A stretch of 22,626 nt of DNA from Euryarchaeota archaeon UBA126 (GTDB lineage Archaea > Thermoplasmatota > Poseidoniia > Poseidoniales > Thalassarchaeaceae), in assembly GCA_002497025.1 (NCBI GenBank), contig DAMG01000043.1, forward strand, positions 1 through 22,626, written 5' to 3'. Below the pieces are notes generated by a model that was not told where the DNA came from, made no database searches, and was given only the letters and a program-made list of their open reading frames with translations. The translations under genes were made by a program, and so were the position numbers. Shown piece after piece: positions 14,920-22,367 of this stretch (position 1 is the stretch's first letter; every line of letters starts with the position of its first letter).

Positions 14920-16611
14920 ATGAGTGAAGATGGAAGGTATTCAACACAGATTGCTGTGGTTAAAGAAGAATGTAAAGATGCAGATGAAGCCGAGATAATC
15001 AAGGAATTCAAGAGATACGAAGAAGAATTTCTGATACCTCCTGAAGACGCGCTTCGTTCTGTAATTCGTAAGTTCCAAATCGCTGCGGGTCAAGAAGTAT
15101 CCACCATTTCTTCTCGCTCACGTCCGGCTATTGCAGAGAGAAAGGTTGCAAAATTTTCTGAATTAAAGGACGATGACAAGAATGTCACTATTGAGGTAGC
15201 TGTGGTATCCTACATTCCAAAGATACAGACCGTTCGAGGTGAAGAACGTCAGATTGCCTATGGCTGGGTTGAGGACAGTCCTTGGGAAGGCGAGAGAGAA
15301 CGCTGGGATTTCACCGACTGGGGGGACCACTCTCAGAATCTAACTCCAGGCTCTGTAGTTCGATTGGAAGGAGTTTCAGTAAATTTCTGGAATGACCGCC
15401 GCTCGATCAACATCAATCGTCCAAGCCGAGTTACCGTTCTCAAAGAAGGTGGTCAACCTGTCACCAAGATTTCAGACGAACCGGTTCCAATCTCAGAGGC
15501 TGGAGAAGCGGAAGGTATCGTTAGCGTAGTTGCAAGAGTTCTCTCAAAGAAGGACGATAAAATAGTCAAGAAAGATGGAAGTGGGACACTGGACATTGTT
15601 CGGGGCCGATTGGCAGATCCTTCCGGTACTATCGGATTCATTTCATGGAGAGATTTCAACCATGATGTTGGTTCGTTAATTAAGATAGATAGAGCGCAAA
15701 TCCGTAGATTCAGAGAAACCCCTGAAATCAACATTGGGGACTTAACAAAAATCGAACCCTTCCATGACAGTTCCTTTGCTAGTATGGATGACTTGCAATC
15801 AGTAAATCGTTCTAAGATTTCTGAACTAAGAGACGGAGCCCGAGATATCGAAATTACAGTACAGGTAGAAAATTGGCAGGCCCGAACCTTCACCAATGCT
15901 GATGGCGAGGAAAGGACAGTTCGTAGTGGCGATGTGATGGATCCAACCGGCCGTTGCCGCTTGACATCTTGGGGTGAAATGAATCCAGAGCCAGGAGCCT
16001 TCCTTCATCTGAAGGGAGCTAGGGTGCAATTCTGGCAAGGTTCTCCAGACTTGGTTATCGATTCTGCAGAACAGGTTGTCGATTTATCTGAACCTCCATG
16101 GGAAGCAATCGATCCAGCCGACCATTGGGTCGAAGTTGACCTAACTGAATTGGTCAATGGTGGTTCACGCCGAGGAATCAGAACCTCTGGAACCGTTGTG
16201 GCAATCGCCAACAATTCCGGTATCATCGAGAGGTGTCCGGAGTGTCGCAGAGTCATGCGAGATGGAGAGTGTGCAGAACATGGTCCTCAGAGAGGAGAAG
16301 AAGATGTACGACTTCGCTTCGTTCTCGACGATGGGATTTCAAATGCCTCTACTCTGATTGGAAAAGAGGCCACTGAAGCGCTTACTGGAATGGACCAGGG
16401 GCAAATAAGAGATGCTATAGACGCCAATACCAGAGCCGGATTTATCGCTACGCTAAGAGAGAGGTTCTTAGCGAGAAAATTGCACATCAATGGTCGCGCT
16501 ATGGTCGATGCTCAAGGTGCTATATTGATGGCAGATTCAGTAGATGTTGATACTCGAACACCGGAAGAAGCCGCCAATGAAGTCATGACTCGTTGGGGGG
16601 TGGTATTGTGA
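14920..16611 (+). CDS. rpa: Replication protein A (archaeal RPA, multi-OB-fold with zinc motif)
   Basis: This single-stranded DNA-binding protein acts in replication, repair and recombination. The 563 residues contain an N-terminal helical stretch (1-70), and then about four OB-fold-like segments at roughly 75-180, 190-295, 305-405 and 415-530. Three OB folds share the pattern of a strand, D-PTG or DPSGT, then a W-S/T-W-like strand (for example DPTGRCRLTSWGE, DPSGTIGFISWRD). The last has a zinc motif, C439-P-E-C442, C451-A-E-H454, followed by DVRLRFVLDDG. This is typical of euryarchaeal RPA. The start at 14920 has GGTGA upstream; an in-frame ATG at 14851 lies before the likely promoter. The stop overlaps the next start (TGATG), so the two subunits are translationally coupled. 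Confidence 0.92.
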   Translation: MSEDGRYSTQIAVVKEECKDADEAEIIKEFKRYEEEFLIPPEDALRSVIRKFQIAAGQEVSTISSRSRPAIAERKVAKFSELKDDDKNVTIEVAVVSYIPKIQTVRGEERQIAYGWVEDSPWEGERERWDFTDWGDHSQNLTPGSVVRLEGVSVNFWNDRRSININRPSRVTVLKEGGQPVTKISDEPVPISEAGEAEGIVSVVARVLSKKDDKIVKKDGSGTLDIVRGRLADPSGTIGFISWRDFNHDVGSLIKIDRAQIRRFRETPEINIGDLTKIEPFHDSSFASMDDLQSVNRSKISELRDGARDIEITVQVENWQARTFTNADGEERTVRSGDVMDPTGRCRLTSWGEMNPEPGAFLHLKGARVQFWQGSPDLVIDSAEQVVDLSEPPWEAIDPADHWVEVDLTELVNGGSRRGIRTSGTVVAIANNSGIIERCPECRRVMRDGECAEHGPQRGEEDVRLRFVLDDGISNASTLIGKEATEALTGMDQGQIRDAIDANTRAGFIATLRERFLARKLHINGRAMVDAQGAILMADSVDVDTRTPEEAANEVMTRWGVVL

Positions 16612-17549
16612 TGAATCAGGTGACCCGAAGAAGCCGCCAAACAGCCATTCGACTATTCGCTCAAGAGTACATGGATGCTGATTTACCGAAGGAAGGAGAG
16701 GGAGAATATGACCCTTCATTTGTAATCACCAAAATCGGTGCTAAGGTCAACAGAGCCTTGGTTGGAGGGGTAATCGATAGAGTGGAGCGCCGCGAGACTG
16801 AAAGCGGATCTTTCTACACTGCTCATCTACGAGACCCAACAGGGACTCATCGATTCGAAGTGGCGTCATTCCAACCAGAACTCCATGCTGATATTGAAGA
16901 GATTCTCAATCGCTTTGAGAGCGGTGATAGATTCCTTATGTTGTTAGTAGGCAGAGCACGTTGGTTTGAGACCGAGGATGGTGGAATGTTCACTTCATTT
17001 AGAGCAGAAGAATTCAGTATAGTCGACAAAGACCTCTACACTCATTGGTTAGTAGAAGCGTCAGAAGCGACCCTTCGACGTCTCGATGCTTTCGAAGCTT
17101 CAATGGAATCCGAACTCAACCCCGCCGCTCTAGAATCGGCAGGAGTCCCAAGCGACCTAATTGAGGGGATGGTCCTAGCGAGAGGGCATTACGGAGAATT
17201 CGATACAGAGAATTACCGCGTAGGGATTCTACAATCACTCTCGATGGCAACGGGTTCTGATGTTATTATAGAAACACCATCTTCTCAACCAACTCTGGAA
17301 CAAGATACAGAATCTACTGCGGAAGTAGCACAGGCGCCGGCACCGACCGGTGATGTGTCAGAGGTTTTGTTGGATACAATTCGGATGAAGGATGATGGAG
17401 GCGGGGTTGATTACGATACACTAGTCCACGCGGCGGTTATGGCAGGACACAGTCGCGAAGATGCAGAAGATGCTATCGATAATCTACGAGATATCGAGGG
17501 TTCGATTATCGAACCGCGATTCAGCTTCTTCCGACTCACGCCAGAGTAA
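16611..17549 (+). CDS. RPA-associated protein (COG3390-type)
   Basis: In haloarchaea and other euryarchaea this family is encoded next to RPA and binds it. The 312 residues start MNQVTRRSRQTAIRLFAQEY, a typical opening. They continue with an OB-fold-like core (about 45-145: ITKIGAKVNRALVGGVIDRV, DPTGTHRFEV) and a helical middle (150-225). A Pro/Glu/Thr-rich linker (about 225-255) leads to a C-terminal winged-helix-like domain (about 258-312), as in the C-terminus of eukaryotic RPA32. The start codon shares one base with the RPA stop, supporting a 1:1 complex. The stop TAA at 17547-17549 directly abuts the stop of the opposite gene. Confidence 0.88.
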   Translation: MNQVTRRSRQTAIRLFAQEYMDADLPKEGEGEYDPSFVITKIGAKVNRALVGGVIDRVERRETESGSFYTAHLRDPTGTHRFEVASFQPELHADIEEILNRFESGDRFLMLLVGRARWFETEDGGMFTSFRAEEFSIVDKDLYTHWLVEASEATLRRLDAFEASMESELNPAALESAGVPSDLIEGMVLARGHYGEFDTENYRVGILQSLSMATGSDVIIETPSSQPTLEQDTESTAEVAQAPAPTGDVSEVLLDTIRMKDDGGGVDYDTLVHAAVMAGHSREDAEDAIDNLRDIEGSIIEPRFSFFRLTPE

Positions 17550-18530
17550 TCAGCGCAGTCCAGCGATTATTTGCTCAGCCTCGGTCATCTTCGCTCGAAT
17601 TCTCGCGATAGCATCAGAATCTCCACTCGCGACTTTCGGTGCACTGACAGGAGTGGCTCCAGTTTCTTGGAAAGCGACATCTCGAGAGCCCTTTGCCTCA
17701 GCAATCCTACCCGCGACCAACAATAGACGAGTACTGATTGTTTCATCGTCTACAGGCCATCCTCTTCTGATAGCAATTCGAAGGAATAATTCTTCTTCTT
17801 GCTCCGACCATCTACCGCCATGACTGTTGAGAATTGTTCCAATCATACGTTCAATATCTCGAATCATGCCCGCGAGATTTTGTAAGGATGAATCCAAGCC
17901 CTTGCCATCACTCTTAGAGAGCAAATCTACTGCATCTTCTATTTGATGCTGAGAAATAGGTTGCATGAAATCAATAGGATTTTCAGGAACTTCAATCACA
18001 ATTACTTCCTCTTCAGGTTCGGGTTGTTGTATTGTCTTTACAGTCTGAGTTTGAACATCTGGCAAGCCGTTTCTTCTCAAAGAGCGTTTGATTTGACCCC
18101 ACCCACGACCTTGGCTTGCAAGAACACCAGCAACTCTTCCCATCAGAACGGTTCTAGTTCCGGTCAGTTGCAATTCCAATTTACGACACAAAGAATGTAA
18201 TTTATCACGTTCCATTTCAGCTAAATTCTCCACAGTCAATCTTCTTGAGTCGTGGTTTAGATGAAGCCATAGTCTCTGCCTCCTCTCTTTGTGGGAGCCG
18301 GACGATTTGATTCCGAAGATCTTCAAAGTATCACCTAGCTCTTGATGTGACATCGCTTGGATTCCTTCCCAACTGAGGTCATGTTCGCTCATGACTTGAT
18401 TTCTGATTAGACGAGCTCGAAGGACTTCAACAGACCCATTTTTCTTGAATCCAGCAGACTCTGCTCGCTCTCGTAATTCCATTAATCGGGCTCGATATAA
18501 CTGGTCGAGTAACACCTGATCAACAGACAT
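17550..18530 (-). CDS. Putative DNA-binding protein with three SAP-like motifs
   Basis: About 326 residues; not a family I can name. The N-terminal half contains three helix-extended-helix segments resembling SAP domains: about 13-45 (ARLMELRERAESAGFKKNG), about 58-92 (ELGDTLKIFGIKSSG) and about 100-143 (MERDKLHSLCRKLEL). Each has the Leu-x-x-Leu...G-x-K/R pattern. An acidic, Pro-rich linker (about 165-190, EPEEEVIVIEVPENP) precedes a helical C-terminal region. SAP motifs bind AT-rich or structured DNA or RNA. The gene ends base-to-base against the RPA-associated gene, which suggests, but does not show, a genome-maintenance role. I chose ATG at 18530 because AGGTGGT sits 4 nt upstream; ATG 18533 and GTG 18539 are alternatives. 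Confidence 0.72.
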   Translation of the reverse strand: MSVDQVLLDQLYRARLMELRERAESAGFKKNGSVEVLRARLIRNQVMSEHDLSWEGIQAMSHQELGDTLKIFGIKSSGSHKERRQRLWLHLNHDSRRLTVENLAEMERDKLHSLCRKLELQLTGTRTVLMGRVAGVLASQGRGWGQIKRSLRRNGLPDVQTQTVKTIQQPEPEEEVIVIEVPENPIDFMQPISQHQIEDAVDLLSKSDGKGLDSSLQNLAGMIRDIERMIGTILNSHGGRWSEQEEELFLRIAIRRGWPVDDETISTRLLLVAGRIAEAKGSRDVAFQETGATPVSAPKVASGDSDAIARIRAKMTEAEQIIAGLR

Positions 18531-18630
18531 CATTACCACCTATAAGACTCAAGCGAACTCTTCGCGGTCTTATCGCTTCCCCATTCTTCGAACTGTGAAT
18601 GATGGTTTTTGGGGTCGACAAAAATCGCCG

Positions 18631-19710
18631 TCACTTTTCCAAATCAATCCAAGGTTCTTTTGCTGGCAATAGTCCCTGACGAGTTCTTTCTTCCGGTATT
18701 GGGCTGCTAGCAGTAGACAACATTCTATCCCAGTCTTTAGTTAATGCAATAACAGAATCCTGTAAATTTGAAAGAGGAACCAATCTCTCTATAGAGAGGG
18801 TCTGCATACCATCATCCGATAGGAACTCTATACGGATTTCAACGTGAACTTCTGTAGTCTCAGTATCTCCTTCAGGGTCGTGAAATACTGTTTCCATTGT
18901 CAGGTCCGAGAACTCCTCTGCCTGTCGCATAATTGCTCCAACTTGTCGGTGTCGAACTAGGATTGCGACTCTATCGAGTTCACTCTCAGATAATCCCCCA
19001 ATCAGATTATCCTGAGTCCACCACACAGTCTCTCCTTCTAATTCAGATACTTGTTGAATCAATTTTCTTGGGAACCCACTGCGTCCGATTAGAACAACTA
19101 GGTCAGCATAGGGCACAGGCAGATATCGATCACCTTCTCTCTCTTCGGGATCAATCCCTAGGACTGTTCTCCTGCTTGAGCAGTGAATTGAATTGAATAC
19201 CTCCCGAGAAGTAACAAATCCGTCGATATTTCCATTGCGTCGGAGTTTTTCCATCCATCGAGCAATTTCATCTTCTGAATCAGGTCTATCTTCGATTCCA
19301 TGGATTGAAGCATAAGCCTCGCTGGATAGTAAACGCAATCCTCGACGGGCCCGCTTTAGCTGACGGCGAATGATTTTGTCGTCACAGAGAATTATCGCAC
19401 CTTTTGGTTGATACCAAATACGATTTTCACTAACAAAGAACCTAGCCGGTCGCCTTGGAGTCCTTGCTCCCAATACTTGACAGCCAGCTTCCAGCAACTT
19501 GATTTGTTTACCATGCAGTAACCTTGCAGGCATGGCTAAGAGGTCCAATTCACCTTCATTCAACCCCTCAATAGCCTCTTCTAGAGTATTCACTGGATTA
19601 ATTTCCAGTTCTAAATTACCAGCCTCTTCCGAAGCCAAAAAATCCTCCAGATTCCTAGATGATAGACAATGTGGATGGTCTAGTGATGCGACAGTTAACC
19701 GGTCCTTCAC
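18631..19710 (-). CDS. Divergent porphobilinogen deaminase-like (HemC-like) protein lacking catalytic signature
   Basis: The 359 residues run parallel to hydroxymethylbilane synthase by eye. There is an opening strand, RLTVASLDHPHCLSSRN, then EAIEGLNEGELDLLAMPARL (45-64), where HemC has ALLxGxIDxAVHSxKDxP. The segment KIIRRQLKRARRGLRLL follows, where HemC has SSLRRxAQLxxxRPDL. A possible C-terminal domain contains EIRIEFLSDDG. The Lys-Asp pair of the HSxKD motif, including the catalytic Asp, is absent, and I see no cofactor-binding Cys in the expected context. If the relation is real, it is a non-catalytic or repurposed fold; another type-2 binding-protein-like family is equally possible. The GTG at 19708-19710 is chosen because GAGGTGG lies 5 nt upstream, with a TATA element beyond; an ATG at 19791 would add 27 residues across a run of cytosines. 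Confidence 0.65.
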   Translation of the reverse strand: MKDRLTVASLDHPHCLSSRNLEDFLASEEAGNLELEINPVNTLEEAIEGLNEGELDLLAMPARLLHGKQIKLLEAGCQVLGARTPRRPARFFVSENRIWYQPKGAIILCDDKIIRRQLKRARRGLRLLSSEAYASIHGIEDRPDSEDEIARWMEKLRRNGNIDGFVTSREVFNSIHCSSRRTVLGIDPEEREGDRYLPVPYADLVVLIGRSGFPRKLIQQVSELEGETVWWTQDNLIGGLSESELDRVAILVRHRQVGAIMRQAEEFSDLTMETVFHDPEGDTETTEVHVEIRIEFLSDDGMQTLSIERLVPLSNLQDSVIALTKDWDRMLSTASSPIPEERTRQGLLPAKEPWIDLEK

Positions 19711-19722
19711 AGCGTCCACCTC

Positions 19723-19730
19723 GGGGGGGG
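19723..19730 (+). repeat. Run of eight G in the divergent promoter region
   Basis: An uninterrupted G8 lies between the HemC-like start (19710) and the prenyl synthase start (19800). With the start chosen here it falls in the leader of the minus-strand gene, next to its ribosome binding site. It may be prone to length change or sequencing error. Confidence 0.8.
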
Positions 19731-19767
19731 AGCACGCAACGTGCCCATTTGCGCGGTCACACACCCG

Positions 19768-19778
19768 TTGATATAGGC
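19768..19778. promoter_or_regulatory. Near-symmetric TATA element shared by divergent genes
   Basis: The plus strand reads TTGATATAGG and the minus strand CCTATATCAA. On plus, the element lies about 26 nt before the ATG at 19800, which fits a leaderless prenyl synthase mRNA. On minus, transcription would start near 19746, giving a leader with GAGGTGG before the GTG at 19710. Confidence 0.5.
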
Positions 19779-19799
19779 ACCCCCTCACCATTGGATTGG

Positions 19800-20780
19800 A
19801 TGGTATCCCTCAGCAACCGTCAGATGAGTCTAGAGGGGCTCAGAGATCAAGTTGAAGAGTCCTTGGAAAATTTCGTCCAAGACAGACTGACAAAGAGCGA
19901 TGCTCCGGCTATGAGTTTGGCTCGTGATATGCTACTTTCAGGAGGTAAAAGATATCGTCCAATCGTAGCCCTGCTAGCCTATCAAGCGGCTGGTGGTAAG
20001 GACTTAGGTTCCGTTATGGACCTAGCTCTTGCGAGTGAATTGATACACACAGCCACCCTAATTCACGATGATATCAACGATCAAGCAAAGACTCGTCGCG
20101 GACTTCCAACCCTGCATTCAGCACACAGCCAATCTCATGGTATAATCGCTGGAGATTATCTCTTCGTACTTGGATTCGGCCTAGGGGGTAAATTCGATGC
20201 TCGAATTGTCGATCGTATGGCTGAGACTTCTGCCAATATCGCCGCTGGTGAATTATTACAAATCAAACACATAGCAGACCTAGGCACAACTCCTGAGGAC
20301 TACTATGCCATTATCGATGGAAAAACCGCCGGGCCATTCGCCAGCGCTTGCTCCTGTGCAGCAATGCAGGCAGACGCTGAGGAAACAATTGTCGATACCC
20401 TCGATGAGTTTGGATGGGAAGTTGGAAGAGCCTTCCAATTGGTCGATGATTTGCTCGACTTAACCGGTGACCCATCGATGGGTAAACCAAGAGGTACAGA
20501 CGTTCACGAAGGTAAGATGACGTTACCAATCATCCATGCTCTTACCATGCTACATGGAGTAGAGCGTGAACAACTTGCAGACGTTCTACGAAACTTCAGC
20601 GATGATAGATGGGGGGAACTAACGGAATTGCTTGAGAGTGCAGGTTCATTTGAATATGCTAAGCAATTAATTCAGAATCATATCGACCGAGCTCAGGAAA
20701 GCCTCGAGTCTTTACCAGATTCGGATGCAAAATCCTTGATGATCGAGATAGCAAAACTATCTCGCGGCCGACGTACCTGA
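19800..20780 (+). CDS. idsA: Polyprenyl/geranylgeranyl diphosphate synthase (trans-isoprenyl diphosphate synthase)
   Basis: It condenses isopentenyl diphosphate onto allylic diphosphates to make the C20 or longer chain of archaeal lipids. The 326 residues hold GGKRYRP at 48-54 and the first Asp-rich motif DDINDQAKTRRG from residue 90. GDYLFVLG follows, then GELLQIK, DGKTAGPF, and the second motif QLVDDLLDLTGD with Asp216, Asp217 and Asp220. The residues at the 4th and 5th positions before the first Asp motif are Thr and Ala. These are small, as in bacterial long-chain synthases, rather than the aromatic seen in several archaeal GGPP synthases, so product length is uncertain. The geranylgeranyl reductase gene starts 33 nt downstream, arguing for a lipid role. 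The ATG at 19800 fits a leaderless start from the upstream TATA element. Confidence 0.92.
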   Translation: MVSLSNRQMSLEGLRDQVEESLENFVQDRLTKSDAPAMSLARDMLLSGGKRYRPIVALLAYQAAGGKDLGSVMDLALASELIHTATLIHDDINDQAKTRRGLPTLHSAHSQSHGIIAGDYLFVLGFGLGGKFDARIVDRMAETSANIAAGELLQIKHIADLGTTPEDYYAIIDGKTAGPFASACSCAAMQADAEETIVDTLDEFGWEVGRAFQLVDDLLDLTGDPSMGKPRGTDVHEGKMTLPIIHALTMLHGVEREQLADVLRNFSDDRWGELTELLESAGSFEYAKQLIQNHIDRAQESLESLPDSDAKSLMIEIAKLSRGRRT

Positions 20781-20813
20781 GGTGGTTCAACAACACGCTG
20801 AGCTGTGATTTCC

Positions 20814-21914
20814 ATGGTCAAAAGAATTGATTGGGATGTTATTGTAATCGGAGGAGGGCCAGCCGGCTCTACCGTCGCTCGTTATGTTGCAGAGGGTGGA
20901 AAAGACGTCTTAGTAATCGATGGTAGAGATTCCATAGGTAGCCCTCTTCAATGCGGAGAATTAGTTCCAAGCAATGAGGAAATGAAGCGATTATGTCCAA
21001 ATGTTCCAGAGGTTGACGATCTACTTCAAACCCCTGAACATGCGATATCCATGAGGACTTCACAAATGCACTTGGTACCCCCATCTGGCCGACCACTTCG
21101 CTACCCCTTTGAAGGTCTAATGTTAGACCGAGTGGCCCACGATGAGTGGCTTGTAGATTTAGCGAAATCGAAGGGTGCGAATTACCTAACCGGTGCTAGA
21201 GTTAAATCGATTGACGGAGAAAAAGTAAACCTTCGAGACGGACGCGAATTTACAGCTAGAATTATTGTCGGCGCAGGTGGGCACAATGATCCATTGCGCC
21301 GTAGTTATTGGAATGAATCAAGCCTCAAAATACCAATAAAATTCGTTCTGATGGACGGTGACTTTGGAGACGCTGTAGAACTGCACTTTGGTTCTATGGC
21401 ACCTGGTGGATACGCCTGGATGTTCCCAAAGCAAGGAGGAGCAAATATCGGTGTTGGTATTCAGAATAAATTTGCCAAAGGTCGCTCATTGAATCTGTTT
21501 GCAGACGAGTTCATACAACGCTATGGAGAAGCAGTAACTTTCGCAGGAGCTGGTTCGCTTCCGATGTCAGGAACCATCGATTGTTTCGTCAAAGAAAATC
21601 ATCTTCTTGTTGGAGATGCCGCCGGTATGGTCCTACCGTCTAATGGCGCCGGAATTACCATTGCAATGATTGGAGGAAGAATCGCTGGTCAGACGATTGT
21701 CTCTCACTTAGAAAACGAAACTTCGCTACATGAATATGAATTAGAATGGAAGAGACAGATGGGTTCAGTAATGCGAAATTCAAAATTATCCTTCAAGATT
21801 GGAAGTTGGATTATGAGGCTTCCAGATTGGATTCTCAATCTTGCTTTCAACCCCCTCACTAAGCCCTTTGTTTGGCGCTTTGTTACCTGTAGAAAACCAT
21901 TCATTATTTTCTGA
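20814..21914 (+). CDS. Geranylgeranyl reductase family FAD-dependent oxidoreductase
   Basis: The 366-residue flavoprotein saturates prenyl double bonds in archaeal membrane lipids; homologues act on GGPP, chlorophyll side chains or quinones. The N-terminal Rossmann motif VIGGGPAGS is at 11-19 with the acidic ribose-binding VIDGRD near 34-39. SPLQCGE (43-49) carries the family Cys near the flavin. Further family blocks are APGGYAWMFPK, GGANIGVG and GDAAGMVLPSNGAGI (from 267), the second FAD-binding motif. The start at 20814 is chosen over a GTG 9 nt upstream because MVKRIDWDVIVIGGG is a typical opening. It follows idsA by 33 nt and probably shares its transcript. The C-terminus (about 330-366) is hydrophobic and basic, consistent with membrane association. 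Confidence 0.92.
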   Translation: MVKRIDWDVIVIGGGPAGSTVARYVAEGGKDVLVIDGRDSIGSPLQCGELVPSNEEMKRLCPNVPEVDDLLQTPEHAISMRTSQMHLVPPSGRPLRYPFEGLMLDRVAHDEWLVDLAKSKGANYLTGARVKSIDGEKVNLRDGREFTARIIVGAGGHNDPLRRSYWNESSLKIPIKFVLMDGDFGDAVELHFGSMAPGGYAWMFPKQGGANIGVGIQNKFAKGRSLNLFADEFIQRYGEAVTFAGAGSLPMSGTIDCFVKENHLLVGDAAGMVLPSNGAGITIAMIGGRIAGQTIVSHLENETSLHEYELEWKRQMGSVMRNSKLSFKIGSWIMRLPDWILNLAFNPLTKPFVWRFVTCRKPFIIF

Positions 21915-21959
21915 ATTGAGTTATTTCCATCCGCTAAATTCACGAGTCTAAGACATGAG

Positions 21960-21966
21960 TATATAT
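21960..21966 (+). promoter_or_regulatory. TATA element upstream of the small membrane protein pair
   Basis: TATATAT lies about 56-62 nt before the ATG at 22022. Transcription would begin near 21987, after the in-frame ATG at 21974. This favours 22022 as the translation start of the first small protein. Confidence 0.45.
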
Positions 21967-22021
21967 GCGGTGAATGAAAGAAGATACATTTCTTGATAAC
22001 CCATACTCCAATCGGCAAGGT

Positions 22022-22111
22022 ATGAATCCAAGAACAGTACTTGTGATGTTGATTGCCAGCTATGCCTCGTTTGCGGTTACCGCAATGACAATTACACCAC
22101 TATTAAGCTAA
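22022..22111 (+). CDS. Very small membrane protein (29 residues), paralogue of its downstream neighbour
   Basis: The product, one hydrophobic helix, aligns without gaps to the first 23 residues of the next protein: MNPRTVLVMLIASYASFAVT against MFFKTLFAMFVSGYVSFGVS. Shared positions include T5, M9, Y14, S16, F17, V19 and M22. AAGG is just upstream. An in-frame ATG at 21974 would give 45 residues with a hydrophilic N-terminus, but it lies before the predicted transcription start. The function is unknown; a single-pass subunit of a membrane complex is one possibility. Confidence 0.6.
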   Translation: MNPRTVLVMLIASYASFAVTAMTITPLLS

Positions 22112-22141
22112 ACACAAAAAAGTGACACGGAAGTAACAAAG

Positions 22142-22333
22142 ATGTTTTTCAAAACTCTATTTGCAATGTTCGTCTCCGGATATGTTTCATTCGGAGTTTC
22201 GATGATGGCAACAGGAGGATTTCCACGATCGGATTTTATGACAATTTTCCTATCCTTTTCGGTTATCTTCTTGCTGAGCTTTTCGATGATATCATCTATT
22301 CTCGCCCCACGTCCGAATCGGCTCTTCGCATAG
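22142..22333 (+). CDS. Small two-helix membrane protein (63 residues), unknown function
   Basis: Two hydrophobic helices are visible, about 5-24 (TLFAMFVSGYVSFGVSMMAT) and about 32-54 (FMTIFLSFSVIFLLSFSMIS), with a short GGFPRSD loop between and a basic tail, APRPNRLFA. It lies 30 nt after its shorter paralogue and reads in the same direction as the lipid genes. The purine-rich stretch CGGAAG lies about 10 nt upstream. No family is recognised. Confidence 0.65.
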   Translation: MFFKTLFAMFVSGYVSFGVSMMATGGFPRSDFMTIFLSFSVIFLLSFSMISSILAPRPNRLFA

Positions 22334-22367
22334 AGACCCGATTCAAGTTTGAGAATTACCCACAACG

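Noticed and set aside
19659..19799. N-terminal extension of the prenyl synthase
   Set aside because: The residues are Arg/Gly/Pro-rich and unlike the family, and they cross the TATA element and the G8 run.
21974..22021. N-terminal extension of the 29-residue protein from ATG 21974
   Set aside because: It lies before the transcript start predicted from the TATA element, and the paralogue downstream starts at the position equal to 22022.
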